Assembly: GCA_934402125.1 (NCBI GenBank)
Contig: CAKRTY010000122.1
Location: 1-5,403, forward strand
Length of the DNA: 5,403 nt
Reading direction: 5' to 3'
Source: an uncultured Anaerosacchariphilus sp.
GTDB lineage: Bacteria; Bacillota; Clostridia; Lachnospirales; Lachnospiraceae
The translations under genes were made by a program, and so were the position numbers. Under the pieces are notes generated by a model, which made no database searches, was not told the origin of the DNA, and worked only from the letters and a program-made list of their open reading frames with translations. Below are positions 1 to 5,403 of the stretch, piece after piece (the first letter of the stretch is position 1; the number at the start of each line of letters is the position of its first letter).

Positions 1-10
1 GAAGAGAAGC

Positions 11-1897
11 ATGGCAAACTTAAATACGAGACAGATTAAATGTTTGGAACTCTTATTAAATGAACAGGATTTTCGTTCCGCAAAATATCTGGCGGAAAAA
101 CTTCAGGTGTCGGATAAAACAATTTTACAGGATATTAAGGCGATTCAGGAATACCTGGATCCTTTTCACGTGACTTTGATCCGAAAGACGGGGAGTGGGA
201 TTTATCTTCCGGAAAAGGTCAGGGGAAATCAGGAAATTTTGAACGGCCTTCGAAACTGTGAAGATACAGAAGGGCCGGTTCCGGCGGAGTTCCGAAGAAA
301 GGAAATGATCAAGCGCCTTCTTCTGATGGACGAAAGCAGCCTGTCCATTCAGAAGCTTTCAGATGAATTTTATGTGAGCCGGGCCAGTATCGTGAATGAT
401 TTTAAAGCGGTGGAAAACTGGGTGGCAGATTATGGCCTGGAATTGATCAGCAGCCGGAAGGGCAGAAGCCTGGCAGGACCGGAAAAAGGTGTTCGTCACG
501 CCGTTGCAGCCTGGGTGAGGGAAAACGATCCGTCGAAAAATACAGAGCTTACCCCGGGGGAATACATGCAGTCTGGGGAAGAAGGTACCCGTTTTATTCA
601 TACGGGCTTTTTTACAGAGGAAGAAATAGCGCTGTCGGGAGAAGTGATGCAATATCTGGAGCAGCAATGCGGTCATACGGTTACGGAACCATATTACAGC
701 TATCTCAGGGATCACATTCTGATTTGCGCTTCCAGAACCCGAAGAGGACATTTTATTGAATGGGATGAACAGAGATTTTTGAAAATTCAGCCGGCGCTTA
801 TGAAGCTGGCCAGAGAGTTACTGGAAATTATCCGTCGGCACTGGCAGGTAGAAGAACGGGAAAGCTGTTATCTGTACCGGTATCTGGTGTCTTCCGACGT
901 TTTGCCCGGAAAACAGGAAAGCTTGGGAAAAACTCTGCAGCTTTGCAGGGAAGAAACAGATATGGCGCCGGTTCTGGTAAAGGACTTGAGTAAATATATG
1001 TTAAAAGCGCTGAGAATTACAATAGAACCGGATTCTCGACTGCTGGAAGGTCTGGTTCAGCATATGCGCCCTTTGTTGAACCGGGTAAAATATGATATTC
1101 GGATTCAGAGCCGGATTCTGGAAGATATGGAAGAAAATTACGGCGAGCTCCTGGGGCTGTGTCAGGCAGTTCTCTGGTGTATCTGTAAAAAATACGGAAT
1201 AAAGGAAATCAGTATAAAAGAGGTTTCTTATATTGCGATTTATTATCAGGCCATGCTGGAAGAAAAGCGCATGGAGAAAAAGATTCTGGTGGTTTCCAAC
1301 AGTGGCTTTGGAACGACCCAGCTTCTGGTGACAAAGCTGCATCCGTATTTCCCAACCTATCAAATTGTGGACGTGGTGTCTATGATTCAACTGGAAAAGC
1401 TGCAGCAGATGGAAGAACTGGATTTTATTATCTCAACGGTACCGTTGAAGAATATTACAGTTCCATGCATCCAGGTATCCGGCGTTCTGTCGGACGCGGA
1501 TATCCGGAATATTCAGGACACGATTGCAGCCAGCTGGCTGGAGTCGGATTTTTCGCTGGAACGGCTGGAAAAGCAGTTTGATGAAGGAAAGTTTGAACTG
1601 TATACTGTGGATCAGGTAAAGGATAATTTTTTCCGGGGCAATATGCCTTATCAGGGGAAACGCCTGTCATGGGGACATTGTCTGCAGGTTGCTATGGGTA
1701 TCAACGCGGACGAGAGAACCTATGTATACCGGAGAGAAAATGAAACAGAGGTCTGGCACCTGGCCAGCTATGCCCGTACCTATGACGGGCTGCTGGAGCA
1801 GCTGGCAGAGTCCTATCAGATTCTTTGCAGTTCAAAAGGCCGTGAAAGAATGGAAAAATGCTATCAGACGGAGGATCTGCGCCAGATATTTCTCTGA
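11..1897 (+). CDS. PRD-containing PTS-responsive transcriptional regulator (LicR/MtlR/ManR-like)
   Basis: This is a cytoplasmic DNA-binding regulator of 628 residues. Visible parts in order: a DeoR/HTH_11-type helix-turn-helix (about residues 5-62, recognition helix near 33-49), a second Mga-like helix-turn-helix (about 95-165), PRD1 (about 205-300), PRD2 (about 315-418), an EIIB-like domain (about 423-505) and a C-terminal region (about 510-628) that I cannot assign. PRD1 keeps its first histidine (H235 in YLRDHIL) and PRD2 keeps its own (H351 in QHMRPLLNR). The second PRD histidine positions read Tyr291 and Tyr411, and the EIIB phosphorylation cysteine is Ser429 in VVSNSGFGTTQLL. Family members activate PTS operons and are controlled by phosphorylation on these residues, so control here may be reduced or altered. 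The probable target is the operon starting at 2937 (inference). The ATG at 11 fits the family N-terminus, but its upstream sequence is only a weak ribosome binding site, and the frame stays open to the window edge. Confidence 0.9.
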   Translation: MANLNTRQIKCLELLLNEQDFRSAKYLAEKLQVSDKTILQDIKAIQEYLDPFHVTLIRKTGSGIYLPEKVRGNQEILNGLRNCEDTEGPVPAEFRRKEMIKRLLLMDESSLSIQKLSDEFYVSRASIVNDFKAVENWVADYGLELISSRKGRSLAGPEKGVRHAVAAWVRENDPSKNTELTPGEYMQSGEEGTRFIHTGFFTEEEIALSGEVMQYLEQQCGHTVTEPYYSYLRDHILICASRTRRGHFIEWDEQRFLKIQPALMKLARELLEIIRRHWQVEERESCYLYRYLVSSDVLPGKQESLGKTLQLCREETDMAPVLVKDLSKYMLKALRITIEPDSRLLEGLVQHMRPLLNRVKYDIRIQSRILEDMEENYGELLGLCQAVLWCICKKYGIKEISIKEVSYIAIYYQAMLEEKRMEKKILVVSNSGFGTTQLLVTKLHPYFPTYQIVDVVSMIQLEKLQQMEELDFIISTVPLKNITVPCIQVSGVLSDADIRNIQDTIAASWLESDFSLERLEKQFDEGKFELYTVDQVKDNFFRGNMPYQGKRLSWGHCLQVAMGINADERTYVYRRENETEVWHLASYARTYDGLLEQLAESYQILCSSKGRERMEKCYQTEDLRQIFL

Positions 1898-1900
1898 ATT

Positions 1901-2662
1901 TTACAGCATGGTTCCGCCGGAACAGTCAAGAATAGCGCCGATGATTTGGCGGGAACGGGGAGAGCAGAGGAAGGCTGCTATGTTTCCTATGTCTTCTGGA
2001 GTTGCCCAGCCAATTCGCAGTTCCTTTTCTTTGGCTTTACATTCGGGGGAATCCGGATCCTGATAGTAATTGCTGAGTACATAACCCGGAACAATGGCAT
2101 TAACAAAGATACCGTCATCAATGAGATCATTTGCCATACGCTGTGTCATGGTTGCAATAGCTCCCTTGGCAGTGGCGTATGGTATTTTGTTGTGGCTGGT
2201 GCTGTGAAACGCTGCCTTGGCAGAGATATTTACAATATGTCCGCCATGGCCGGAGCGTTTGCATTCTCGTACAAAAGCCTGAGACACGGTAAATACCTGA
2301 GTAAGACAACCGTCCATGCAGGTCTGCCACTGGGAAAGGGAAAGCTGTTCCAGGGGAATGTTTTTTGGATCTCCGCCGGCAGCATTGTTGATGAGAATAT
2401 CCAGGGTGGGGAAAAAGGAAAGCGCTTCCCGGTAAAAGCGTTCGATCTCGTCTGAAAGGGTAAGATCAGCATGAATCGCCTTCACCTGAACGCCATACTG
2501 TTCTGTGAGTTCCCGGGTAAATGCCAGGGCTCCTTCGGTATCGGAGCGGTAGGCCAGTGCCAGGTGTACGCCTTCTGAAGCCAGGATCCGGGCAATCCCG
2601 GCTCCAATCCCCTTGGTTCCGCCTGTAATTACTGCAATTTTATCTCTGATCTGCAAATCCAT
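1901..2662 (-). CDS. Short-chain dehydrogenase/reductase (classical SDR fold)
   Basis: A 253-residue NAD(P)-dependent oxidoreductase, normal length for a classical SDR. It shows the cofactor glycine motif TGGTKGIG (residues 13-20), the NNAAG motif (92-96), the catalytic YATAK motif (Tyr162, Lys166), the PG turn after the active site (192-193) and a C-terminal end (SGG, 248-250) that resembles the usual GG end. At the usual catalytic Ser position, three residues after the Asn of NIS (Asn145), there is Ala148; Ser147 or the STS at 154-156 might substitute. The start at 2662 is chosen because AAAGGAG lies 9 bases upstream and the promoter -10 box overlaps the longer ATG at 2695. The gene converges on the regulator, with 3 bases between stops, and diverges from the sugar operon. 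Its substrate is unknown. General annotation pipelines might call it a 3-oxoacyl-ACP reductase, but the context suggests a sugar, polyol or related carbonyl substrate (inference). Confidence 0.88.
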   Translation of the reverse strand: MDLQIRDKIAVITGGTKGIGAGIARILASEGVHLALAYRSDTEGALAFTRELTEQYGVQVKAIHADLTLSDEIERFYREALSFFPTLDILINNAAGGDPKNIPLEQLSLSQWQTCMDGCLTQVFTVSQAFVRECKRSGHGGHIVNISAKAAFHSTSHNKIPYATAKGAIATMTQRMANDLIDDGIFVNAIVPGYVLSNYYQDPDSPECKAKEKELRIGWATPEDIGNIAAFLCSPRSRQIIGAILDCSGGTML

Positions 2663-2671
2663 GTTTATAAG

Positions 2672-2678
2672 CTCCTTT
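2672..2678 (-). promoter_or_regulatory. Ribosome binding site that sets the SDR start
   Basis: On the minus strand this reads AAAGGAG and lies 9 bases before the ATG at 2662. It decides for that ATG over the in-frame ATG at 2695, which has no comparable site and would sit inside the promoter -10 box. Confidence 0.85.
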
Positions 2679-2693
2679 CGAAAAATTAAATTC

Positions 2694-2722
2694 ATTATAA
2701 ATGATAAATATTACATCTGCAA
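2694..2722 (-). promoter_or_regulatory. Sigma-A-type promoter for the SDR gene
   Basis: On the minus strand a perfect -10 box TATAAT (2699 to 2694) is preceded at exactly 17 bases by TTGCAG (2722 to 2717), which keeps the TTG of the -35 consensus. Transcription would start near 2687 and leave a leader of about 25 bases before the SDR start, carrying its ribosome binding site. This is a sequence match only. Confidence 0.6.
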
Positions 2723-2740
2723 GAATTACTTGTTAAAATG

Positions 2741-2826
2741 CACAAAATATAAAAAGAATAACTGTGAATTATGGTCAACGCGCATAATACTTCCGCATCG
2801 ATACGGAAGCGGTTTGGTATTTTGTG
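2741..2826. repeat. Spaced 9-base inverted repeat in the divergent control region
   Basis: CACAAAATA at 2741-2749 is matched by its exact reverse complement TATTTTGTG at 2818-2826. The right arm runs into the candidate -35 region of the rightward operon. The arms lie 68 bases apart, so they could be two half-operators bridged by a looped regulator, or a chance match in AT-rich DNA. No known operator consensus was recognised in them. Confidence 0.35.
2790..2809. promoter_or_regulatory. Near-perfect 20-base palindrome, candidate regulator operator
   Basis: CTTCCG and CGGAAG flank CATCGATA. The dyad continues through the centre (ATCGAT) with only the C/A pair at 2796/2803 mismatched. It is centred near 2799.5, about 55 bases upstream of the transcription start predicted for the rightward operon, which is where an activator would be expected to bind. 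The hairpin has no proper T run after it, so a terminator reading is weak. Binding by the upstream PRD regulator is inference. Confidence 0.5.
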
Positions 2827-2848
2827 ACGGAAAGCAACGTGCTATAGT
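2820..2848 (+). promoter_or_regulatory. Candidate promoter of the dehydrogenase-aldolase-PTS operon
   Basis: TATAGT at 2843-2848 is a good -10 box. The -35 side is poor: TTTTGT (2820-2825) at 17 bases or TTGTGA (2822-2827) at 15 bases. A weak -35 with a palindrome just upstream is typical of an activator-dependent promoter. The start would be near 2855, giving a leader of about 80 bases. A CATAAT at 2783-2788 is an alternative -10 box but has no good partner. Confidence 0.35.
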
Positions 2849-2920
2849 CTAGTTAACGTCAGGGAAAGCCAGAGAGCGGAACTGACATAAGGTGCAAGAA
2901 GATGTAATGACAGAAGCAGA

Positions 2921-2926
2921 AAGGAG
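2921..2926 (+). promoter_or_regulatory. Ribosome binding site that sets the dehydrogenase start
   Basis: AAGGAG lies 10 bases before the ATG at 2937. It selects that codon over the in-frame GTG at 2892 and ATG at 2907, neither of which has a comparable site. The protein then begins MKVVAITG, the usual first strand of this family. Confidence 0.85.
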
Positions 2927-2936
2927 ATACATCAAA

Positions 2937-3977
2937 ATGAAGGTTGTAGCGATTACAGGCGAACGTCAGGTTGAGGTACGTGAAGTAAAGAAACCTGCGC
3001 TTGGAAAAAATCAGATTTTAATGAAGGTGAACGGATGCGCACTCTGCACTTGGGAGCAGCGTATGTATTCCGGAGTTATCAAGTATATTACACCGCCTTT
3101 TGTTGGCGGACATGAGGTTGCAGGTGAAATTGCAGAGCTTGGAGAGGGCGTAGATCCGAAGGCTTATCCGATTGGAAAGAAGATTGTAGCAAATCTGATT
3201 AAGAAGCCCTGCGGAAAATGTTATTTCTGCCGTCACGGTATGGAGAACCTCTGCAAGATGGCAGATGATATTGATGACGGATATGAAATTCCGGGAACTG
3301 CAGGTCTGGGCGAATATATCAAGCTGAATCTGGATCAGGTATATTTCATGCCGGATGATATGCCCACAGAGAAGGCAGTATTTGCAGAACCGCTTGGCTG
3401 CGTTATCCAGAGTATCAACCAGACTACGATCAATCTGGGCGATAATGTGGTAGTTATCGGCGGCGGTATCATGGGACAGCTCCATGTAATGTGCGCAAAG
3501 GCACGAGGCGCTTATGTAATTATGAGCGAGATTGATCCGGAGAGAAGAAAGCTTGCAGAGGAGCTGGGCTGCGATTTGACCTTCAACCCCATGGAGGAAG
3601 ACGCAGTACAGTTTGTAAAGGATCACACCGATGGAATGGGAGCGGAAGCGGTATTCAACACTACAGCAGTGGCAGCTGTTGCAGAGCAGGCTATTAAAAT
3701 GACTGCTCCGGGAGGAACCGTTGTGATGTACAGTTCCGTTCATGCCGGTAAAGAGGTTCCGCTGGATGTGGGATACGTTCACAGCAAGGGCGTAAGAATC
3801 ACAGGAACCAAGAGCCCCAGCGTCCGCTCTTTTACAGAATCTGTAAATTGCCTGAGAAAGGGTATTATCGACCCGTCCAGACTGGTCAGTGGCGTATTTA
3901 CACCGGAGCAGTGTAAGGAAGCATTTGAAACAGCGCTCCGTCCGGATACCTTCCGTTGCATCATTGAGTATAAGTAA
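2937..3977 (+). CDS. Zinc-dependent medium-chain dehydrogenase (alcohol/polyol dehydrogenase type)
   Basis: This 346-residue protein has the normal length of the threonine/sorbitol/galactitol-phosphate dehydrogenase group. An N-terminal GroES-like catalytic domain carries catalytic zinc ligands Cys37, His59-Glu60 (GGHE) and Glu151 (AEPLGC). A structural zinc lobe has Cys92, Cys95, Cys98 and Cys106. The Rossmann domain has GGGIMG at 175-180, and the acidic Glu198 at the end of the second strand suggests NAD(H) rather than NADP(H). After Cys37 the sequence is TWE; most relatives have a Ser/Thr followed by Asp here, so the usual proton-relay hydroxyl position appears to be Trp39. It is the first gene of the operon, 44 bases before the aldolase. 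By context it probably oxidises or reduces a phosphorylated sugar or polyol made by the PTS. A galactitol-1-phosphate or sorbose-1-phosphate type role is possible but not shown. Confidence 0.92.
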   Translation: MKVVAITGERQVEVREVKKPALGKNQILMKVNGCALCTWEQRMYSGVIKYITPPFVGGHEVAGEIAELGEGVDPKAYPIGKKIVANLIKKPCGKCYFCRHGMENLCKMADDIDDGYEIPGTAGLGEYIKLNLDQVYFMPDDMPTEKAVFAEPLGCVIQSINQTTINLGDNVVVIGGGIMGQLHVMCAKARGAYVIMSEIDPERRKLAEELGCDLTFNPMEEDAVQFVKDHTDGMGAEAVFNTTAVAAVAEQAIKMTAPGGTVVMYSSVHAGKEVPLDVGYVHSKGVRITGTKSPSVRSFTESVNCLRKGIIDPSRLVSGVFTPEQCKEAFETALRPDTFRCIIEYK

Positions 3978-4021
3978 GAAAATACAGGACAGATATTCAG
4001 AAATAAGGAGGAAAACATCAT

Positions 4022-4849
4022 ATGTTAGCAAATATCAGAGACATCTTAACCAGAGCGAAAGCAGAAAATTACTGTGTTCCGGCACTTGGAATCGGCAATG
4101 AAATCAACTTTATGGCATGCATTGAGGCAGCGGAGGAGAAGCGCTCCCCGGTTATCATGCTCTTTATGTATGGAAAAAATGATATTATGCGGTTCGGAAA
4201 ATGGGCGCGCGAGCAGGCTGCACAGGCCAGTGTTCCGGTATCAATTATCCTGGATCACGGCGCAGAGTATGAGCATGCTATCTGGGCGATTCACGCAGGT
4301 TTTACAGACATTATGGTAGACCGGTCCAAGCTCCCGTTTGAGGAAAACGCGGCACAGGTAAAGGAACTGACCAGAATCGCACATGCATGCGGTATGGGCG
4401 TTGAGGCAGAACTGGGACATGTGGCAATGGGAGACGAAAGCGTATTTACCCGTCCGGATGAGGCAAAGAGATTTGTGGAGGAGACAGGCGTAGACGCACT
4501 GGCAGTAGCAATAGGAACAGCCCATGGCGCGTATAAGGATACGCCGCAGCTGCAGTTTGAGCTCCTGGAAGAGCTTCGTGATGCCGTACCGGTACCCCTG
4601 GTTCTTCACGGCGGATCCGGCACAGGCGACGAGAATCTGAAAAAGGCCTGCAGTATGGGAATCAATAAGCTGAATGTTGCGTATGAACTGTATACAGGAG
4701 CAATTGACAGCTATAAGAATTATAAGGAATCACTTCCGGAAAACTTCAGAAGCTGGGCACCGTATGATCTGTATGAGAAGCTGGGAGCCGGAGCAAAGGC
4801 AGTGGCAGAGCACCACATGGATTTATGCGGCTCCACAGGAAAGGCATAA
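4022..4849 (+). CDS. Class II (zinc) fructose/tagatose-bisphosphate-type aldolase
   Basis: A 275-residue TIM-barrel aldolase close in length to the GatY/KbaY/FbaA group. Family residues seen: catalytic Asp78 and zinc ligand His79 in LDHG (77-80), Glu130 in VEAELG (127-132), His168 in IGTAHG and His196 in LHGGSG. The spacing from His168 to His196 (28) is that of the family. Such enzymes split a ketose bisphosphate into dihydroxyacetone phosphate and an aldehyde. Two places deviate: the phosphate-binding NVxT motif reads NVAYE, with Tyr221 in place of Thr, and the loop after VEAELG reads HVAMGDES rather than the usual glycine-rich stretch ending in GGxED. The exact substrate is therefore uncertain and may not be fructose or tagatose 1,6-bisphosphate. 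An AAGGAGG site (4005-4011) lies 10 bases before the ATG. It is followed 15 bases later by the PTS EIIB gene, as expected of one transcript. Confidence 0.9.
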   Translation: MLANIRDILTRAKAENYCVPALGIGNEINFMACIEAAEEKRSPVIMLFMYGKNDIMRFGKWAREQAAQASVPVSIILDHGAEYEHAIWAIHAGFTDIMVDRSKLPFEENAAQVKELTRIAHACGMGVEAELGHVAMGDESVFTRPDEAKRFVEETGVDALAVAIGTAHGAYKDTPQLQFELLEELRDAVPVPLVLHGGSGTGDENLKKACSMGINKLNVAYELYTGAIDSYKNYKESLPENFRSWAPYDLYEKLGAGAKAVAEHHMDLCGSTGKA

Positions 4850-4864
4850 GAAAGGAGGAAAAAT

Positions 4865-5356
4865 ATGAGAAACGTTGTCCTGGCAAGAATCGATGAAAGA
4901 TTACTCCACGGACAAGTCTGTACCAAGTGGATGCAGGCGACCCATGCAAACGTAATCGTGCTTGCAGACGATGATCTGGTAAATGATAAATTTACCTGCA
5001 AGATTTTCATGGGAATGAAGCCGGCAGGAACGGAACTGCAGATTTTAACGGTGGATCAGGCGATTGCGTATCTGAAGGAAGAGTCGCCGGAAAATGAGAA
5101 GGTAATGCTTCTTACGAAATGTGCCCAGAGTTTTCTGCGCATGAATGAAGCGGGAGTCGTATATGACAGAATCATCTGCGGCTCTGCGGCAGTCAGCGGA
5201 AATAAATATGGAAAACGGAAGAAGCTGATTCGGGATCTGTTCGCAAGTGACAGCGAGAAGGATGCTATGCGGGCGCTGATCGGCAGGGGAGTGACCATGG
5301 TATACCAGCTGGCTATTGATAATGCGCCGGTAGACCTGGAAAAATTACTGAAGTGA
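4865..5356 (+). CDS. PTS EIIB component, mannose/fructose/sorbose family
   Basis: A 163-residue cytoplasmic phosphocarrier of the usual length for a separate mannose-family EIIB. The N-terminal motif RIDERLLHGQV includes the active histidine His15, which takes the phosphate from EIIA and passes it to the sugar during import. The family pattern continues in the IVLADDDLVNDK strand-loop (residues 31-42). An AAAGGAGG site (4851-4858) sits 6 bases before the ATG. No EIIA domain is fused or present upstream in the window, so EIIA, EIIC and EIID should lie beyond the right edge or elsewhere. The sugar transported cannot be told from EIIB alone. Confidence 0.93.
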   Translation: MRNVVLARIDERLLHGQVCTKWMQATHANVIVLADDDLVNDKFTCKIFMGMKPAGTELQILTVDQAIAYLKEESPENEKVMLLTKCAQSFLRMNEAGVVYDRIICGSAAVSGNKYGKRKKLIRDLFASDSEKDAMRALIGRGVTMVYQLAIDNAPVDLEKLLK

Positions 5357-5380
5357 GAAAAACAGGATATGTAATGTTAC

Positions 5381-5388
5381 AAGGAGGG
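5381..5388 (+). promoter_or_regulatory. Ribosome binding site of the next, cut-off gene
   Basis: AAGGAGGG lies 8 bases before an ATG at 5397 and 24 bases after the EIIB stop. It is a strong site in the right place for the next gene of the PTS operon. Confidence 0.75.
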
Positions 5389-5396
5389 TACAAGTT

Positions 5397-5403
5397 ATGA
5401 CAC
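5397..5403 (+). CDS. Start of the next operon gene (probably PTS EIIC), truncated by the window
   Basis: Only the ATG and four further bases (Met-Thr-) are inside the window. The strong ribosome binding site and the position after EIIB support a real start. Mannose-family operons commonly continue with EIIC and EIID, so a membrane EIIC is the best guess, from context alone. Confidence 0.6.

Noticed and set aside
1850..1925. Possible terminator hairpins at the convergent junction (GTTCC/GGAAC at 1911-1923; CAGAT/GTCTG type on the minus strand near 1865-1880)
   Set aside because: The stems are only about five pairs and none is followed directly by a run of T, so they are not convincing intrinsic terminators.
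1689..2063. Open frames overlapping the regulator end and the SDR on the plus strand (1689-2063 and 1946-2455)
   Set aside because: They cross or oppose genes with clear motifs, show no recognisable domains and have no suitable ribosome binding site.
2663..2695. Longer SDR start at the minus-strand ATG at 2695
   Set aside because: It would overlap the TATAAT box and place the AAAGGAG site inside the coding region. The shorter start at 2662 begins the protein at the expected distance from the glycine motif.
2858..2886. GTCAG/CTGAC inverted repeat in the operon leader as a riboswitch or antiterminator
   Set aside because: It is a five-pair stem with a 19-base loop and no conserved core or competing terminator, so it is too weak to call.
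2892..2936. Longer dehydrogenase start at GTG 2892 or ATG 2907
   Set aside because: The extra residues (MQEDVMTEAERRYIK) are not part of the family fold, and the clear AAGGAG site at 2921-2926 lies inside that extension and serves the ATG at 2937.
2663..2936. Sigma-54 promoter (TGGCAC-N5-TTGC type) or a CcpA cre site, both common at mannose-family PTS operons
   Set aside because: Reading both strands gave no match with the required GG and GC elements for sigma-54, and only poor partial matches to the cre consensus. The regulator also lacks a sigma-54 activator ATPase domain.
3018..4031. A 337-residue open frame on the minus strand opposite the zinc dehydrogenase
   Set aside because: It lies almost wholly antisense to a gene with clear zinc and cofactor motifs. 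Its translation is rich in Cys, His and Ser without any family motif, and it has no supporting ribosome binding site or context. It is explained by the codon bias of the real gene.

Overview
The window looks like part of a low-to-moderate GC Firmicutes chromosome, most likely a Clostridia/Lachnospiraceae-type gut anaerobe. This is inferred from the strong AGGAGG-type ribosome binding sites before the short intergenic ATGs, a PRD-type PTS regulator, a mannose-family PTS and the codon usage. No rRNA, tRNA, CRISPR array, insertion sequence or other mobile element was seen. The species cannot be fixed from the sequence.

Layout. (1) 11-1897, plus strand: a 628-residue PRD-containing transcriptional regulator of the LicR/MtlR/ManR type, with two N-terminal helix-turn-helix regions, two PRDs and a PTS EIIB-like domain. 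(2) 1901-2662, minus strand: a short-chain dehydrogenase/reductase (SDR), convergent with the regulator; only 3 bases separate the two stop codons. (3) 2663-2936: the only sizeable non-coding stretch, a divergent control region. It has a good minus-strand promoter for the SDR, a weaker candidate promoter for the rightward operon, a near-perfect 20-base palindrome and a spaced 9-base inverted repeat. (4) 2937-5403, plus strand: a tight operon of a zinc-dependent medium-chain dehydrogenase, a class II (zinc) ketose-bisphosphate-type aldolase and a mannose/fructose/sorbose-family PTS EIIB. A strong ribosome binding site and ATG of a further gene are cut by the window edge.

How the genes fit together (inference). 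A mannose-family PTS, mostly beyond the right edge, would import and phosphorylate a sugar or polyol. One or both dehydrogenases would interconvert alcohol and keto forms of the phosphorylated substrate, and the aldolase would split the ketose phosphate into triose-level products. The PRD regulator probably senses PTS phosphorylation and acts at the 2663-2936 control region. The substrate cannot be named. The overall logic resembles galactitol, sorbose and tagatose PTS pathways, but the gene combination matches none of them exactly. Several proteins differ from their families at key positions: the regulator lacks the EIIB cysteine and one histidine in each PRD, the medium-chain dehydrogenase has Trp where Ser/Thr normally follows the catalytic Cys, the SDR has Ala at the usual catalytic Ser, and the aldolase has Tyr at the phosphate-binding Thr. 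These changes are the main reason to take a second look.
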